This document shows, piece after piece, positions 8,539 to 17,489 of a stretch of 64,000 nucleotides of DNA (its first letter is position 1; each line of letters starts with the position of its first letter). The notes below the pieces were generated by a model, which worked only from the letters and a program-made list of their open reading frames with translations, was not told where the DNA came from and made no database searches. Source of the stretch: Actinomycetospora sp. NBRC 106375 (lineage in GTDB: Bacteria; Actinomycetota; Actinomycetes; Mycobacteriales; Pseudonocardiaceae); the NCBI RefSeq assembly GCF_030269665.1, contig NZ_BSTS01000016.1, forward strand, positions 1-64,000. The letters are read 5' to 3'. The position numbers and the translations under genes were made by a program.

Positions 8539-9369
8539 TCAGGCGAAGGCGTCGCGGTGGTCGTGCGCCCACTGCGCGAAGGTCCGCCCGGGCCGGCCCA
8601 GGATCGGGGTCACGTCGTGGACCGGCTGGGGCACCCCGTCCGCGGGCGCCCACAGGTGCAGCAGCGAGTCGGCGACCCACGCCGGGGCGTACCGGCTCAT
8701 CCGCTCGCGGTACTCGTCCTCCGCGAGGCCCACGACCTCCACGTCGCGGCCGACCTCGGCTGCGATGGTGGCCACCTGGTCCCGGAACGACAGCGACGCC
8801 GGCCCCGAGAGGGTCGGCGCGGTGCCGCGCACGGCCCCGCCGGCCAGGGCCGCCACCGCGACGTCGGCGATGTCCGCCTCGTGGATCGGGGTGACGTGGC
8901 TGTCGGGGTAGGGCAGCTCGACGACGCCGGCGCGCACGCCCGCGGCCCAGTCGAGGGTGTTCGCCGCGAAGGCCCCGGGCCGCAGCAGCGTCGCGGTCAG
9001 GTCGGCGTCGACGAGGGGCTTCTCGGCCTCCCGGTGCATCTCGCCGATCCGGTCGGCGGGGTCGTGGTGGGTGCTCGACATCGACGACAGCAGCACCACG
9101 TGCTCGACACCGGCCGCGTCCGCGGCGTCGGCGAGACCGGACGTGTCGCCCTGCGCGTAGAGGAGCACCTGCTCGACGCCGTCGAGCGCGGGCACCAGCG
9201 TGGCGGGGTCGGTGAGGTCCACCGCGACGGGCTCCACTCCGGGCGGCAGGTCGAGCCGGCTCGCGTCGCGGCCCGCGCCGCGGATGTCCCCGGCGGGGAC
9301 CCCGGTCGCGAGCAGGGCGTCGATGACGGCGCGGCCGACGCGGCCGCGGGCTCCGGTCACCAGGATCAC
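8539..9369 (-). CDS. NAD(P)H-binding NmrA/SDR-a family protein
   Basis: 276 aa. The GTG start at 9369 has a strong AGGAGGT site 5 bases upstream. The N terminus VILVTGARGRVGRAV is the Rossmann dinucleotide loop (TGxxGxxG). The remainder matches NmrA-like atypical SDRs (VEHVVLLSSMSS, TLLRPGAFAANTL, HEADIADVAVAAL), as in quinone-reductase-2-like or redox-sensing proteins. It lacks the classical YxxxK catalytic pair. It diverges from a TetR regulator across a 15-bp palindrome and is almost certainly repressed by it. Substrate unknown. Confidence 0.85.
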   Translation of the reverse strand: MILVTGARGRVGRAVIDALLATGVPAGDIRGAGRDASRLDLPPGVEPVAVDLTDPATLVPALDGVEQVLLYAQGDTSGLADAADAAGVEHVVLLSSMSSTHHDPADRIGEMHREAEKPLVDADLTATLLRPGAFAANTLDWAAGVRAGVVELPYPDSHVTPIHEADIADVAVAALAGGAVRGTAPTLSGPASLSFRDQVATIAAEVGRDVEVVGLAEDEYRERMSRYAPAWVADSLLHLWAPADGVPQPVHDVTPILGRPGRTFAQWAHDHRDAFA

Positions 9370-9382
9370 GGGTACCTCCTTG

Positions 9383-9397
9383 ACGAACGTCGTTCGT
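9383..9397. promoter_or_regulatory. TetR-type operator, ACGAACG-T-CGTTCGT
   Basis: A perfect 15-bp palindrome with 7-bp arms directly upstream of the NmrA-type gene, followed by additional ACGAAC half-sites near 9400 and 9414, in the divergent region shared with the TetR gene. Typical of autoregulated TetR pairs; binding inferred. Confidence 0.65.
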
Positions 9398-9438
9398 GAC
9401 GAACACCGTACGCCACGAACACCGATCGTCAAGCTAGG

Positions 9439-10140
9439 GTGGTGGCCGTGCCCGCGAGCCCCCGCACCCGCCCCGCGAAGTCCGCGCTGAGCCGCGAGGC
9501 CGTCGTGGCGGCGGCGCTCGCGGTCGTCGACGAGGTCGGGGTCGACGCCGCGAGCATGCGGCGGGTCGCCGCGGCGCTGGACACGGGCCCGGCGTCGCTC
9601 TACGTCTACGTCGCCGACCGGCGCGAGCTCATGGAGGCCGCGCACGACCTCGCGCTGGCCGGGGTGGAGCTGCCGACCGCGGGCGACTGGCGCGACCGCC
9701 TCGAGCAGCTGGTCGCGCGGGTCGTCGCGGCGCTCGCGGAGCACGGCGATCTCGCCATGGCGGCCATCGCCGCCGTACCGCTGGGGCCGCACTTCCTGCG
9801 GATCACCGAGGAGATGCTGCGCCTCCTGCGCGAGGGCGGGATCGCCGATCCCGCGTGCGCCTGGGCGGTCGACCTGCTCGTGCAGTACGTCGCCTCCTCG
9901 GCGCTCGAGCAGGGCCCGTGGAACCGCGCGCAGCGCGAGATCGCCGACCCGGCGCGGGCCACCGTCGAGGCGATGGGTGCCGACTTCGCCGGCCGGATCG
10001 ACGCCGTCTACGCGGGCCTCGACCCGGAGGCGTTCCCGGCGATCACCGCGCTCCGCCCGCTGCTGACCACGGGCGGCGGGGACGAGCGTGACGCGTGGAA
10101 GCTGCGCGTCGTCGTCGACGGCCTCCTCGCCCAGGGGTAG
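9439..10140 (+). CDS. TetR/AcrR family transcriptional regulator
   Basis: 233 aa from the GTG at 9439 (9448 is an equally possible start). The helix-turn-helix spans about residues 15-65: LSREAVVAAALAVVDEVGVD, then SMRRVAAALDTGPASLYVYV. The C-terminal region resembles the TetR_C class found in tetracycline-like repressors, with a variable all-helical ligand pocket. It faces the NmrA-type oxidoreductase and probably represses it and itself, released by a small molecule or reactive compound. It ends 29 bp before the acyl-CoA ligase gene. Confidence 0.9.
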   Translation: MVAVPASPRTRPAKSALSREAVVAAALAVVDEVGVDAASMRRVAAALDTGPASLYVYVADRRELMEAAHDLALAGVELPTAGDWRDRLEQLVARVVAALAEHGDLAMAAIAAVPLGPHFLRITEEMLRLLREGGIADPACAWAVDLLVQYVASSALEQGPWNRAQREIADPARATVEAMGADFAGRIDAVYAGLDPEAFPAITALRPLLTTGGGDERDAWKLRVVVDGLLAQG

Positions 10141-10169
10141 ACGCGCGGGCCGTCCGAGCCACGCTCATC

Positions 10170-11603
10170 ATGGGCGCCATGACGCTGCTGGCTGCGCTGC
10201 TCGACGGGGCCCTCGACGAGCCCGAGGCGATCCGGGTCGGCGACACCACGATGTCCGGTCCCGAGCTGCTCGGCGCCGCGGCGGTCGTGGCCGACCAGAT
10301 CGCCGAGCGGCCCGACGAGGGCCCGGTCGCGGTGCTCGCCGAGCCGACGGCGCAGACGGTCGTGGCGATGGTCGGCGGCCTGCTCGCCGGCGCGCCCGTC
10401 GTCCCCGTCCCGCCGGACACCGGACCCGGCGAGCGCGGCCACGTCCTGGCGGACTCGGGTGCCTCGTTGTGGATCGGGGAGCGGCCGCCGGAGATCACGC
10501 TCCCGGTCCGCAAGGTCGACCTGACCCGCCGCAGCGGCGACGTCGCCCGCGAGGCCCCGCACGACGGCCCGGCCCTCGTGCTCTACACCTCGGGCACGAC
10601 CGGACCGCCCAAGGGCGTGCTCCTGTCCCGGGCGGCGATGGCCGCGGGGCTCGACGGTCTCGCCGACGCGTGGGAGTGGACGCCCGGGGACACGCTCGCG
10701 CACGGCCTGCCGTTGTTCCACGTCCACGGGCTCGTGCTCGGGGTGTTCGGGGCGTTGCGGGTCGGGTCGCACCTCGTGCACGTCGGGCGCCCGAGGCCCG
10801 AGGCGTACGCCGCCGCCGTCCGCGACCACGGCGCCAGCCTGCTCTTCGGCGTCCCGACGGTGTGGTCGCGCGTCGCCGCCGACCCCGACGCCGCCGCCGT
10901 GCTGCGCTCGGCCCGGCTGCTCGTCTCCGGCAGCGCGCCCCTGCCGGTCCCGGTGTTCGAGAAGATGCGCGAGCTCACCGGGCAGGCGCCGATCGAGCGC
11001 TACGGCATGAGCGAAACGATGATCACCGTGTCGGTGCGGGCCGACGGCGAGCGCCGCCCGGGCTGGGTCGGCGTCCCCGTCGCGGGGTTCGAGACCCGCC
11101 TGGCGTCGACGGACGAGGAGACCGAGGGCGAGCTCCTCCCGCACGACGGCGAGACCATCGGCGAGCTGCAGGTGCGGGGGCCGGGCCTGTTCTCGGGCTA
11201 CCTCGGGCGCCCGGAGGCGACTGCCGCGACGTGGACCGACGACGGCTGGTTCCGCACCGGCGACGCCGCGGTGATCGACGCCGGCGGCTACCACCGCATC
11301 GTCGGCCGGCGCAGCGTCGACCTCATCAAGACCGGCGGCTACCGGGTCGGGGCGGGCGAGATCGAGACCGCGCTGCTCGAGCACGGCGGCATCAGCGAGG
11401 CGGCGGTGGTCGGCGAGCCCGACGACGACCTGGGCCAGCGGATCGTCGCCCACGTGGTCGTCAGCGGCGCGGCCGTCGATCCCGACGAGATCATCGCCTT
11501 CGTCGCCGAACGCCTCTCGGTGCACAAGCGCCCCCGCGAGGTCCGCGTCGTCGACGCCCTGCCCCGCAACGCCATGGGCAAGGTGCAGAAGGCGCGCCTC
11601 TAG
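10170..11603 (+). CDS. AMP-dependent acyl-CoA ligase, malonyl-CoA synthetase (MatB/FadD36)-like
   Basis: 477 aa from the ATG at 10170 (474 aa from the ATG at 10179). Adenylate-forming enzyme that activates a carboxylic acid as acyl-AMP and transfers it to CoA. P-loop: LYTSGTTGPPKGVLLSR; A5: YGMSETM; A7/A8: WFRTGDAAV and GRRSVDLIKTGGYRVGAGEIE; catalytic Lys near the C terminus in PRNAMGKVQK. Short overall length and the DLIKTGGYRVGAGEIE segment match the MatB/FadD36 group acting on malonate or methylmalonate rather than long-chain FadD. Methylmalonyl-CoA mutase genes lie a few kb downstream, which would suit such a substrate. The precise acid is inferred. Confidence 0.85.
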   Translation: MGAMTLLAALLDGALDEPEAIRVGDTTMSGPELLGAAAVVADQIAERPDEGPVAVLAEPTAQTVVAMVGGLLAGAPVVPVPPDTGPGERGHVLADSGASLWIGERPPEITLPVRKVDLTRRSGDVAREAPHDGPALVLYTSGTTGPPKGVLLSRAAMAAGLDGLADAWEWTPGDTLAHGLPLFHVHGLVLGVFGALRVGSHLVHVGRPRPEAYAAAVRDHGASLLFGVPTVWSRVAADPDAAAVLRSARLLVSGSAPLPVPVFEKMRELTGQAPIERYGMSETMITVSVRADGERRPGWVGVPVAGFETRLASTDEETEGELLPHDGETIGELQVRGPGLFSGYLGRPEATAATWTDDGWFRTGDAAVIDAGGYHRIVGRRSVDLIKTGGYRVGAGEIETALLEHGGISEAAVVGEPDDDLGQRIVAHVVVSGAAVDPDEIIAFVAERLSVHKRPREVRVVDALPRNAMGKVQKARL

Positions 11604-11618
11604 CCGCCGGTTTCGCAG

Positions 11619-11663
11619 CGAACGGGTATCTCGCTGCCTCTATGCGTCCGAACTCCCCGTTCG
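11619..11663. repeat. Nested palindromic element (CGAACGGG arms)
   Basis: CGAACGGG at 11619-11626 and CCCGTTCG at 11656-11663 are perfect inverted arms; TCTCGCTGC lies inside, as in the copy at 51130. It sits 16 bp after the ligase stop codon, where it could also act as a terminator. Confidence 0.6.
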
Positions 11664-11771
11664 TGCCCTCTCGCCGTCGGTGACCGAGTACCGACGTACT
11701 CATGACCTTCCCTTTGCCTTCGCCGATCCTCGGGTGAGATCACCCGGCTCCGGCGTCGAAGGGACCCATCC

Positions 11772-13202
11772 GTGAGCGAGACGACCGCACCTGCGGAGGA
11801 GGGAACGGCCCCCGGCAGCGCGGAGACCGTCGAGCCGGCGCCGGGGTACTGGTGCGCCGACCACCTCCAGGCGTGCCCGCCGCTGTGCCCGACGCTGATC
11901 GGGTGGCGGGAGACGCACGGGCTCCCCGACGACTGGCAGCCCGGCGGGGACGACGGGACGGATCCGTGGCAGTGGCACCCCCGGGACAGCCCGCACTGCT
12001 GGGAACCGGTGCACAACCCGTGCGGCTACCACCCTGAGTACCAGCCCGACTGCTGGCACCCGGACGGCAACCCGGACGGCTACCACCCGGACTACAACCC
12101 GGACTGCTGGCACCCCGACTACAACCCCTACGGCTGGCATCCCGAGGTGCAGCCGTACTGCTACCACCCGACCGCACAGCCCTACGGCTGGCACCCGATC
12201 GCCCAGCCCTACGGGTGGCACCCCGTCTTCTCCCCGTGTGGTTACGACCCGCACGTCAACCCGGGCGGCTACCACCCCGTGGAGAACCCCGACGGCGACG
12301 CCGACCCCGACGGCCCGTACATGCCCGACGATGCGACCGGGACCGAGCCGCCCTCACCGGAGCCGGAACCCGAGCCGGAGCCGGAGCCGCGGTCGATCGA
12401 GGACATCGAGAGCGAGCTCGCCGAGCAGCTGGCGATCGCGGAGCGAGCACGGTCGTACGGGCTCGACTCGCTCGGCGAGGAGACCGAGACCCGGATCCGC
12501 GAGCTGGAAGCGGAGCGGCAGGAGGCGCAGGACCGCCAGGCGGCGACCCCGGAAGCGATCCGCGCGGACCTCGACCACCGTCTGGAGGGGCTGGAGCAGG
12601 ACCGGCGGGTCGCGTCCGACCTCGGGGACGAGGACGCGGTCCGGGCGATCGACGACCGCATCCGCGAGCTGGAGGACCGGGCTCGGGAGCTGGGGCCCCC
12701 GGCCGACCCGGCGGACCCGGCCGATCCCGACCCGGCCGATCCCGACCCGGCGGATCCCGACCCGGCGGATCCCGACCCGGCGGAGCCGGAGGACCGGGCG
12801 GGCACGGAGGAGGAGACCCCGGAAGAGATCATCGAACGGCTCCACCGGGAAGGCAGCGGCGAGCCCGAGGCAGGAGCCGAGCCCGAAACCGAGCCCGAGC
12901 CCGAGCCCGACGCCGAGCCCGATGTCGACGACGCGGCGTCCCAGGTCGAGTTCGCCGGCACGCGCAGCACACCGTCCGAGGACGCGGAGGCCGATCGGAG
13001 CGCCGACGACGACACCGCGGGCGACACCGCCGAGGACACGGCTCGCGACACCGACGCTGCCGAGGAGGCCCAGCCCGCGGAGCGCGAGTCCTCCGCGAGC
13101 GAGGCCACCGCCAGCAGCGCGGACGACAGCGGCGGCGACTCCGGCGGTGGCTCCGACGGCGACGACTCCGGCGGGGACGACGGAGGCTCGCTCACCGGCT
13201 GA
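11772..13202 (+). CDS. Acidic repeat protein with twelve [CG][YW]HPxxxPx nonapeptides
   Basis: 476 aa, not recognised. Residues 1-66: a Cys-containing head (GYWCADHLQACPPLCPTL). Residues 67-174: twelve tandem nine-residue units, for example GYHPEYQPD, CWHPDGNPD, GYHPDYNPD and GWHPIAQPY, supplying 10 His in position 3 plus Cys and aromatic residues. Next an EPEPEP linker (about 192-205), two helical coiled-coil-like stretches (about 207-250 and 258-310), an ADPADPDPADP repeat and an extremely acidic Asp/Ser/Gly C terminus. No signal peptide or membrane helix. The GTG at 11772 follows a repeat-bearing leader. The His/Cys/aromatic array suggests metal or ligand binding, or a phase-separating scaffold; this is inference only. 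Confidence 0.8.
   Translation: MSETTAPAEEGTAPGSAETVEPAPGYWCADHLQACPPLCPTLIGWRETHGLPDDWQPGGDDGTDPWQWHPRDSPHCWEPVHNPCGYHPEYQPDCWHPDGNPDGYHPDYNPDCWHPDYNPYGWHPEVQPYCYHPTAQPYGWHPIAQPYGWHPVFSPCGYDPHVNPGGYHPVENPDGDADPDGPYMPDDATGTEPPSPEPEPEPEPEPRSIEDIESELAEQLAIAERARSYGLDSLGEETETRIRELEAERQEAQDRQAATPEAIRADLDHRLEGLEQDRRVASDLGDEDAVRAIDDRIRELEDRARELGPPADPADPADPDPADPDPADPDPADPDPAEPEDRAGTEEETPEEIIERLHREGSGEPEAGAEPETEPEPEPDAEPDVDDAASQVEFAGTRSTPSEDAEADRSADDDTAGDTAEDTARDTDAAEEAQPAERESSASEATASSADDSGGDSGGGSDGDDSGGDDGGSLTG
11970..12293 (+). repeat. Coding tandem repeat, 12 x 27 bp
   Basis: Twelve contiguous 27-bp units encode residues 67-174 of the protein at 11772. The protein-level consensus [CG][YW]HPxxxP[DYCG] is kept better than the DNA, so the array is old and under protein-level selection rather than a recent slippage product. 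Unit 2 has Glu and unit 11 has Asp instead of the consensus His. Confidence 0.85.
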
Positions 13203-13227
13203 CATCGACCGCGGCGGCCCCGCCCAT

Positions 13228-13267
13228 GTGAGCCAACTTCGGTGCTGTAGCACCGAAGTTCGCTCAC
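13228..13267. terminator. 40-nt GTGAGC hairpin, bidirectional terminator
   Basis: Arms GTGAGCCAACTTCGGTGC and GCACCGAAGTTCGCTCAC (18 nt, one mismatch) flank loop TGTA. It lies between convergent genes and contains the methyltransferase stop codon (TCA at 13264-13266 on the plus strand). No T-tract, as is common for actinobacterial terminators. Confidence 0.7.
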
Positions 13268-13899
13268 GTCGGACGGCGAGCGCGCAGGACCGCGTCGGAC
13301 AGGAAGGCGGGGCGGCCGTCGGGCTGGACGCCGGTGCGGGCGCGGCGCTCGGCGACCTCGATGGTCCAGCCGTCCAGGGCGTCGCCGAGCTCGGCGACCA
13401 GCTGCTCGGCCGTCGCGAAGAACTCCGGCGGGTGGTGGTGGGCGAACTCCTCGGGCATGCCCTCCGGGTCGTGCCCGACGAGCAGCAGCCGCCCGCCGGG
13501 TGCCACGGCTCCGGCGAGCCCGGCGAAGATCGTCGGGCGCACCGCGGTCCACAGCTGCATGAAGTGCGCGGTGACGAGGTCGTAGGAGCCGGGGACGTCG
13601 TCGTGGAGGAGGTCGACCACGGTCGTCGTCACCCGGTCCGCGACGCCGTCGGCCGCGGCGCGGGCCTCCACCCGGGAGAGCCCGACCTCCGACACGTCGA
13701 TCGCCGTGACGTGCCAGCCGCGGGTGGCGAGCCAGACCGCGTCGCCGCCTTCACCGCTGCCGACGTCGAGCGCGGTACCCGGCGTCAGCCCCGCGGCCTC
13801 CTGCACCAGCACGGCGTTGGGCTCGCCGCTCCAGAGCTTCTCGCTCGTGCGGTAGCGCTCGTCCCAGAACGCGGCGGTGAACTGGTCGTGGGTGCTCAT
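13264..13899 (-). CDS. Class I SAM-dependent methyltransferase (TehB/thiopurine-type)
   Basis: 211 aa. Rossmann-fold methyltransferase: motif I is ALDVGSGEGGDAVWLA, followed by VTAIDVSEVGLSRVEARA (ribose-binding acidic end of strand 2), YDLVTAHFMQL (motif IV region) and APGGRLLLVGHDP. N-terminal FWDERYRTSEKLWSGEPN is typical of the TehB-like methyltransferases that methylate small molecules. Its ATG at 13899 overlaps the stop of the upstream flavoprotein gene, so the two are co-transcribed under the operator at 14891. Probably part of a detoxification or redox-stress pair; acceptor unknown. Confidence 0.88.
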   Translation of the reverse strand: MSTHDQFTAAFWDERYRTSEKLWSGEPNAVLVQEAAGLTPGTALDVGSGEGGDAVWLATRGWHVTAIDVSEVGLSRVEARAAADGVADRVTTTVVDLLHDDVPGSYDLVTAHFMQLWTAVRPTIFAGLAGAVAPGGRLLLVGHDPEGMPEEFAHHHPPEFFATAEQLVAELGDALDGWTIEVAERRARTGVQPDGRPAFLSDAVLRARRPT

Positions 13900-14849
13900 G
13901 CGAGCGCTCCTTCCCGGTGGCGTGCGACGGCGCGGGCGATGTCGTCCTCGACGAGGTCGGCGTTGATGCGCGCCCCCGCGAGGGTGCCCTCGGCCGCGGC
14001 GGCGACGACCTGCGCCGACAGGTTGCCGACGTTGCCCGCCACCCACACCCCGGGCACGGCTGTCTGTCCGCTGATGTCGACGGTCGCGACGTATCGCCCG
14101 AGGGGGTTGTCGAGGACCTCGACACCGAGATCCTCCAGCACCGCGCTGCGGGCGACGAAGCGCGGTCCGACCACGAGGGTCTGGCGCGCCACGACCCGGC
14201 CGTCGACCAGGCGCGCGCCGACCAGGCGGCCGTCCGCGATCTCCAGCGCGGTCACCTCCTCCTCGATCACCGCGACGTCGAGCGCCGCGAGCTGCTCGGC
14301 CTCCGCGTCGGTCAGCGCCGGAGCGTGGTGGCGCAGGTAGACGAGGTCGTCGGTGAGCTGCGAGAAGAGCTTCACCTGGTGCAGGGCGTTCGGCCCGGTG
14401 CCGAGCACCGCGATCGCCCGGTCGCGGACCTCCCACCCGTGGCAGTACGGGCAGTGGATCACGTCGTGACCCCAGAGCTCGCGGACGCCGGGGACGTCGG
14501 GCAGCTCGTCGACCAGGCCGGTGGCGACGAGCAGGCGGCGCGCGCGCAGGGTCGTGCCGTCGTCGGTGTCGACGGCGAACAGGTCGCCCTCGCGACGGGC
14601 GGCGACGGCCGTGCCGGATCGGATGCGCCCGCCGTACGACTCGACCTCCGCGCGCCCCAGGCGCACGAGCTCGGCGGGCGGCAGGCCGTCACGGGTGAGG
14701 AACGCGTGCACGCCGTCGGCCGGCGCGTTGCGGGGCTCGCCGGCGTCGAGCACGAGCACGTCGCGGCGGGAACGGGCGAGGGTCAGCGCACCGGACAGGC
14801 CGGCCGCACCGCCCCCGAGGACGAGGACGTCGAGGGGTTCTGGTGACAT
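13896..14849 (-). CDS. Thioredoxin-reductase-like FAD/NAD(P) oxidoreductase
   Basis: 317 aa. The FAD loop is GGGAAGLSGALTLARSRR near the N terminus; the NAD(P) loop is AVLGTGPNALHQVK; a CPYCHG redox motif has Cys133 and Cys136 where TrxR has CATC; the C-terminal FAD motif is VWVAGNVGNLSAQVV. This is the low-molecular-weight TrxR-like group (HcaR/YpdA relatives) that reduces small disulfides or acts alone. The ATG at 14849 is 42 bp from a perfect TTGCCA palindrome shared with the divergent XRE-cupin regulator. It is translationally coupled to the methyltransferase. Electron acceptor unknown. Confidence 0.88.
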   Translation of the reverse strand: MSPEPLDVLVLGGGAAGLSGALTLARSRRDVLVLDAGEPRNAPADGVHAFLTRDGLPPAELVRLGRAEVESYGGRIRSGTAVAARREGDLFAVDTDDGTTLRARRLLVATGLVDELPDVPGVRELWGHDVIHCPYCHGWEVRDRAIAVLGTGPNALHQVKLFSQLTDDLVYLRHHAPALTDAEAEQLAALDVAVIEEEVTALEIADGRLVGARLVDGRVVARQTLVVGPRFVARSAVLEDLGVEVLDNPLGRYVATVDISGQTAVPGVWVAGNVGNLSAQVVAAAAEGTLAGARINADLVEDDIARAVARHREGALA

Positions 14850-14890
14850 GCCACGAGCCTGCTCCGGCCGCCACCACGCGGCGAGGATTC

Positions 14891-14905
14891 TTGCCAGAAT
14901 GGCAA
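14891..14905. promoter_or_regulatory. Operator TTGCCA-GAA-TGGCAA
   Basis: A perfect palindrome (6-bp arms, 3-bp spacer) midway between the flavoprotein gene (start 14849) and the XRE-cupin gene (start 14908). Only 2 bp separate it from the regulator start codon, so binding would block both promoters. Assigned by position. Confidence 0.68.
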
Positions 14906-14907
14906 GC

Positions 14908-15486
14908 ATGGACGACGTCCTCGAGGGCCTCGGGGTCCGGCTGGCCACCCGGCGGAAGCGAGCAGGCCTCGGGCTCGCCGAGCTGTCCGCGTCGACCGGC
15001 ATCTCGATCAGCACGCTCTCCCGCCTCGAGACCGGCGGGCGGCGCGCCACCCTCGAGCTGCTGCTGCCCCTGGCCACGGTCTACGGCACCGGGCTCGACG
15101 AGCTCGTCGGCCTGCGCGAGAGCGCCCCGGCCCGCGACGAGCCGGTGTCGCGCACCGCGGACACCGTCATGTACCGGCTCTCGCGCAGCCCCGGCCAGCC
15201 CGCCGCGTACAAGTTCGTCTTCTCGCCCGCCCGCAGCCGGCCGCCGGACGACCTGCCGACCCACCTCGGCTGGGAGTGGGTCTACGTCCTCGCCGGCCGC
15301 CTCCGTGTGATCAACGGCGACGACGACCTCCTGCTGCGCCCCGGCGAGGCCACCGAGATCGACACCCGCCGCCCCCACTGGCTGGGCAGCACCGGCGACG
15401 GCCCGGTCGAGGTGCTCGCGCTCTTCGGGCGCCAGGGCGAGCGCGTGCACATGCGGGGAACGCGAACGGGGACTTCGCGCGCCTAG
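14908..15486 (+). CDS. XRE family regulator with C-terminal cupin domain
   Basis: 192 aa. Helix-turn-helix at about residues 8-62 (LATRRKRAGLGLAELSASTG, then ISTLSRLETGGRRATLELLLPLA), linker, then a cupin_2 barrel (about 95-185; LGWEWVYVLAGRLRVINGDD, LLLRPGEATEIDTRRPHWLG). Such proteins sense a small ligand or metal in the cupin. It is divergent from the flavoprotein-methyltransferase pair and surely controls it through the TTGCCA palindrome. The last residues (RGTRTGTSRA) are encoded by a repeat element that overlaps the stop, so the C terminus may have been rewritten by repeat insertion. Confidence 0.92.
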   Translation: MDDVLEGLGVRLATRRKRAGLGLAELSASTGISISTLSRLETGGRRATLELLLPLATVYGTGLDELVGLRESAPARDEPVSRTADTVMYRLSRSPGQPAAYKFVFSPARSRPPDDLPTHLGWEWVYVLAGRLRVINGDDDLLLRPGEATEIDTRRPHWLGSTGDGPVEVLALFGRQGERVHMRGTRTGTSRA

Positions 15487-15508
15487 AAGCAGCGAGCGCC
15501 ACGTTCGC
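15462..15508. repeat. Nested palindromic element overlapping a gene end
   Basis: GCGAACG (15462-15468) and CGTTCGC (15502-15508) form the outer arms, with AGCAGCGAGCG inside, as in related copies. The left half is the last coding stretch and stop of the XRE-cupin gene; the right half is intergenic before mutA. Confidence 0.55.
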
Positions 15509-15611
15509 TGCAACCCCGAGGGCGCCTTCTCGAACGATTCCGGTCGCTCGCGGTGGTGGTCTGTCGCACGGAGCGAAACCGGTCGGGGCTGACCGCTCTA
15601 CGATCCCGCGC

Positions 15612-17489
15612 ATGGCATCGGGCACCACGGATCTGGACGAGGCCCCCGACGAGCTGACCCTGGCGGCCGAGTTCGAGACCCCGACGCGCGAGCAGTGGCG
15701 CGAGCTGGTCGCGGGGGTCCTGGCGAAGTCGGGCCGCGAGGTGTCGCCGGACGAGGCCGAGGCGGCGCTGGCCACGGTCACCGACGACGGCATCGCGATC
15801 GGCGCGCTCTACGCCGCCGAGGACGCACCGCCGGCCGCGACCGGGGTGCCCGGCCTGTCGCCGTTCGTGCGCGGCGCGCGGCCGGAGGGCCAGGTCGCCG
15901 AGGGATGGCTGGTCCGCCAGCGCCACGCGTTCGCCGCCGACACGGACGCCGCCGACGCCCACGACGTCCTCATGGCCGAGCTCGAGGGCGGGGTCTCGTC
16001 GCTCTGGCTGGTGCTCGGCGACGCCGGCGGCCCGCCCGTGGCGGCCCTCGACGGCCTGCTCGAGGGCGTGTTCGTCGACCTCGCCCCGATCGCGCTCGAG
16101 GCCGGCCGCGACACCCCCGAGGCCGCCGCGGCGCTCCTGAAGATCGCGGAGCAGGCCGGGTCCGGCGCGATCCCCGGGTCGCTCGGCTACGACCCGGTCC
16201 TCGACCGCGCCCAGGGTGGGGCGGCGCTCGAGCAGGGGTACACCGACGCCCTGGTCGAGCACAGCCGGACCGCCGCGCAGCACCACCCGCAGCTGCGCAC
16301 CGTCGTCGCCGACGGGCTGCCCTACCACCGCGCGGGCGGCAGCGACGCCCAGGAGCTGGGCGCGGCGCTCGCCGCCGGGGTCCACGCCGTGCGCCTGCTG
16401 ACCGAGGCCGGCCTCGGCACCGACGAGGCCTTCGCGAGGATCGAGTTCCGCTTCGCCGCCACCGCCGACCAGTTCGCCACCCTCGCCAAGCTCCGGGCCG
16501 CACGCCGCTGCTGGGACCGCATCGGCGAGGTCAGCGGCGCCTCCGAGCAGGCGCGGGGGATGGTCCAGCACGCGGTCACGTCGCCGGCGATGATCACGAA
16601 GCGCGACCCCTGGGTGAACATGCTGCGCACGACGGTCGCCGCCGTCGGTGCCGGGCTGGGCGGGGCCGACGCGGTCACCGTCCTGCCGTTCGACAGCGAG
16701 CTCGGCCGCCCCGACGAGGCCGCCCGCCGGCTCGCGCGCAACACCCAGGCGCTGCTGCTCGAGGAGTCGCACCTCGCGCACGTGATCGACCCGGCCGGGG
16801 GCTCCTGGTACGTCGAGTCGCTCACCGACGCGCTGGCGCACGCCGGGTGGGACCAGTTCACGCGCATCGAGCGCGACGGCGGGATCGCCGCCGCCCTCGA
16901 CGGGGGCAGCCTCGCCGCCCGGCTCGAGGAGACGTGGGAGCAGCGCTCGCGGCGCCTGGCACACCGCCGGGACCCGATCACCGGCGTCAGCGAGTTCCCG
17001 AACCTCGCCGAGGAGCTCCCCCGCCGCGACCCACGCCCGGACACCGACCACGAGGGCGGCCTGCCGCGCCGGCGCTATGCGGAGGTCTTCGAGACGCTGC
17101 GCGACCGCGCGGACGCGGTCGCGAGTCGACCGACCGTCTTCGTCGCCTCGATCGGCACGCTCGCCGAGTACACCGCGCGCGTCTCGTTCGCCGCGAACCT
17201 GTTCGGCGCCGGCGGCATCGCCACCACCGACGGCCCCGGCGGCACCGACCCGCAGGAGATCGCCGCGGCCTTCCGCGAGGCCGGGACGTCGGTCGCGGTG
17301 ATCGCGTCGTCGGACAGGAACTACGACCAGCACGCCGCCGACGTCGCGGCCGCCCTGCGCGAGGCGGGGGCGAGCCGCATCCTGCTGGCGGGGACGAAGG
17401 ACGTCGACGGCATCGACGGCACCCTCTACGCCGGGTGCGACGCCGCCGCCGTCCTGCAGGACACCCTCGACGCCCTGGAGGTCCGATGA
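15612..17489 (+). CDS. mutA: Methylmalonyl-CoA mutase small (beta) subunit
   Basis: 625 aa, the usual size. Non-catalytic partner of MutB in the heterodimeric adenosylcobalamin enzyme interconverting methylmalonyl-CoA and succinyl-CoA. It keeps the TIM-barrel homology ([69 protein letters not shown]) but its C-terminal domain lacks the DxHxxG cobalamin motif, as expected for this subunit. ATG at 15612; its stop overlaps the mutB ATG (ATGA). It links propionyl-CoA, odd-chain, branched-chain and methylmalonate metabolism to the TCA cycle or supplies methylmalonyl-CoA for lipid or polyketide synthesis. Confidence 0.97.
   Translation: MASGTTDLDEAPDELTLAAEFETPTREQWRELVAGVLAKSGREVSPDEAEAALATVTDDGIAIGALYAAEDAPPAATGVPGLSPFVRGARPEGQVAEGWLVRQRHAFAADTDAADAHDVLMAELEGGVSSLWLVLGDAGGPPVAALDGLLEGVFVDLAPIALEAGRDTPEAAAALLKIAEQAGSGAIPGSLGYDPVLDRAQGGAALEQGYTDALVEHSRTAAQHHPQLRTVVADGLPYHRAGGSDAQELGAALAAGVHAVRLLTEAGLGTDEAFARIEFRFAATADQFATLAKLRAARRCWDRIGEVSGASEQARGMVQHAVTSPAMITKRDPWVNMLRTTVAAVGAGLGGADAVTVLPFDSELGRPDEAARRLARNTQALLLEESHLAHVIDPAGGSWYVESLTDALAHAGWDQFTRIERDGGIAAALDGGSLAARLEETWEQRSRRLAHRRDPITGVSEFPNLAEELPRRDPRPDTDHEGGLPRRRYAEVFETLRDRADAVASRPTVFVASIGTLAEYTARVSFAANLFGAGGIATTDGPGGTDPQEIAAAFREAGTSVAVIASSDRNYDQHAADVAAALREAGASRILLAGTKDVDGIDGTLYAGCDAAAVLQDTLDALEVR

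Noticed and set aside
12700-12790. Direct DNA repeats (GACCCGGCGGATCC-like) as CRISPR or VNTR element
   Set aside because: They encode the ADPADPDP stretch of the acidic repeat protein, have no spacers and stay in frame.
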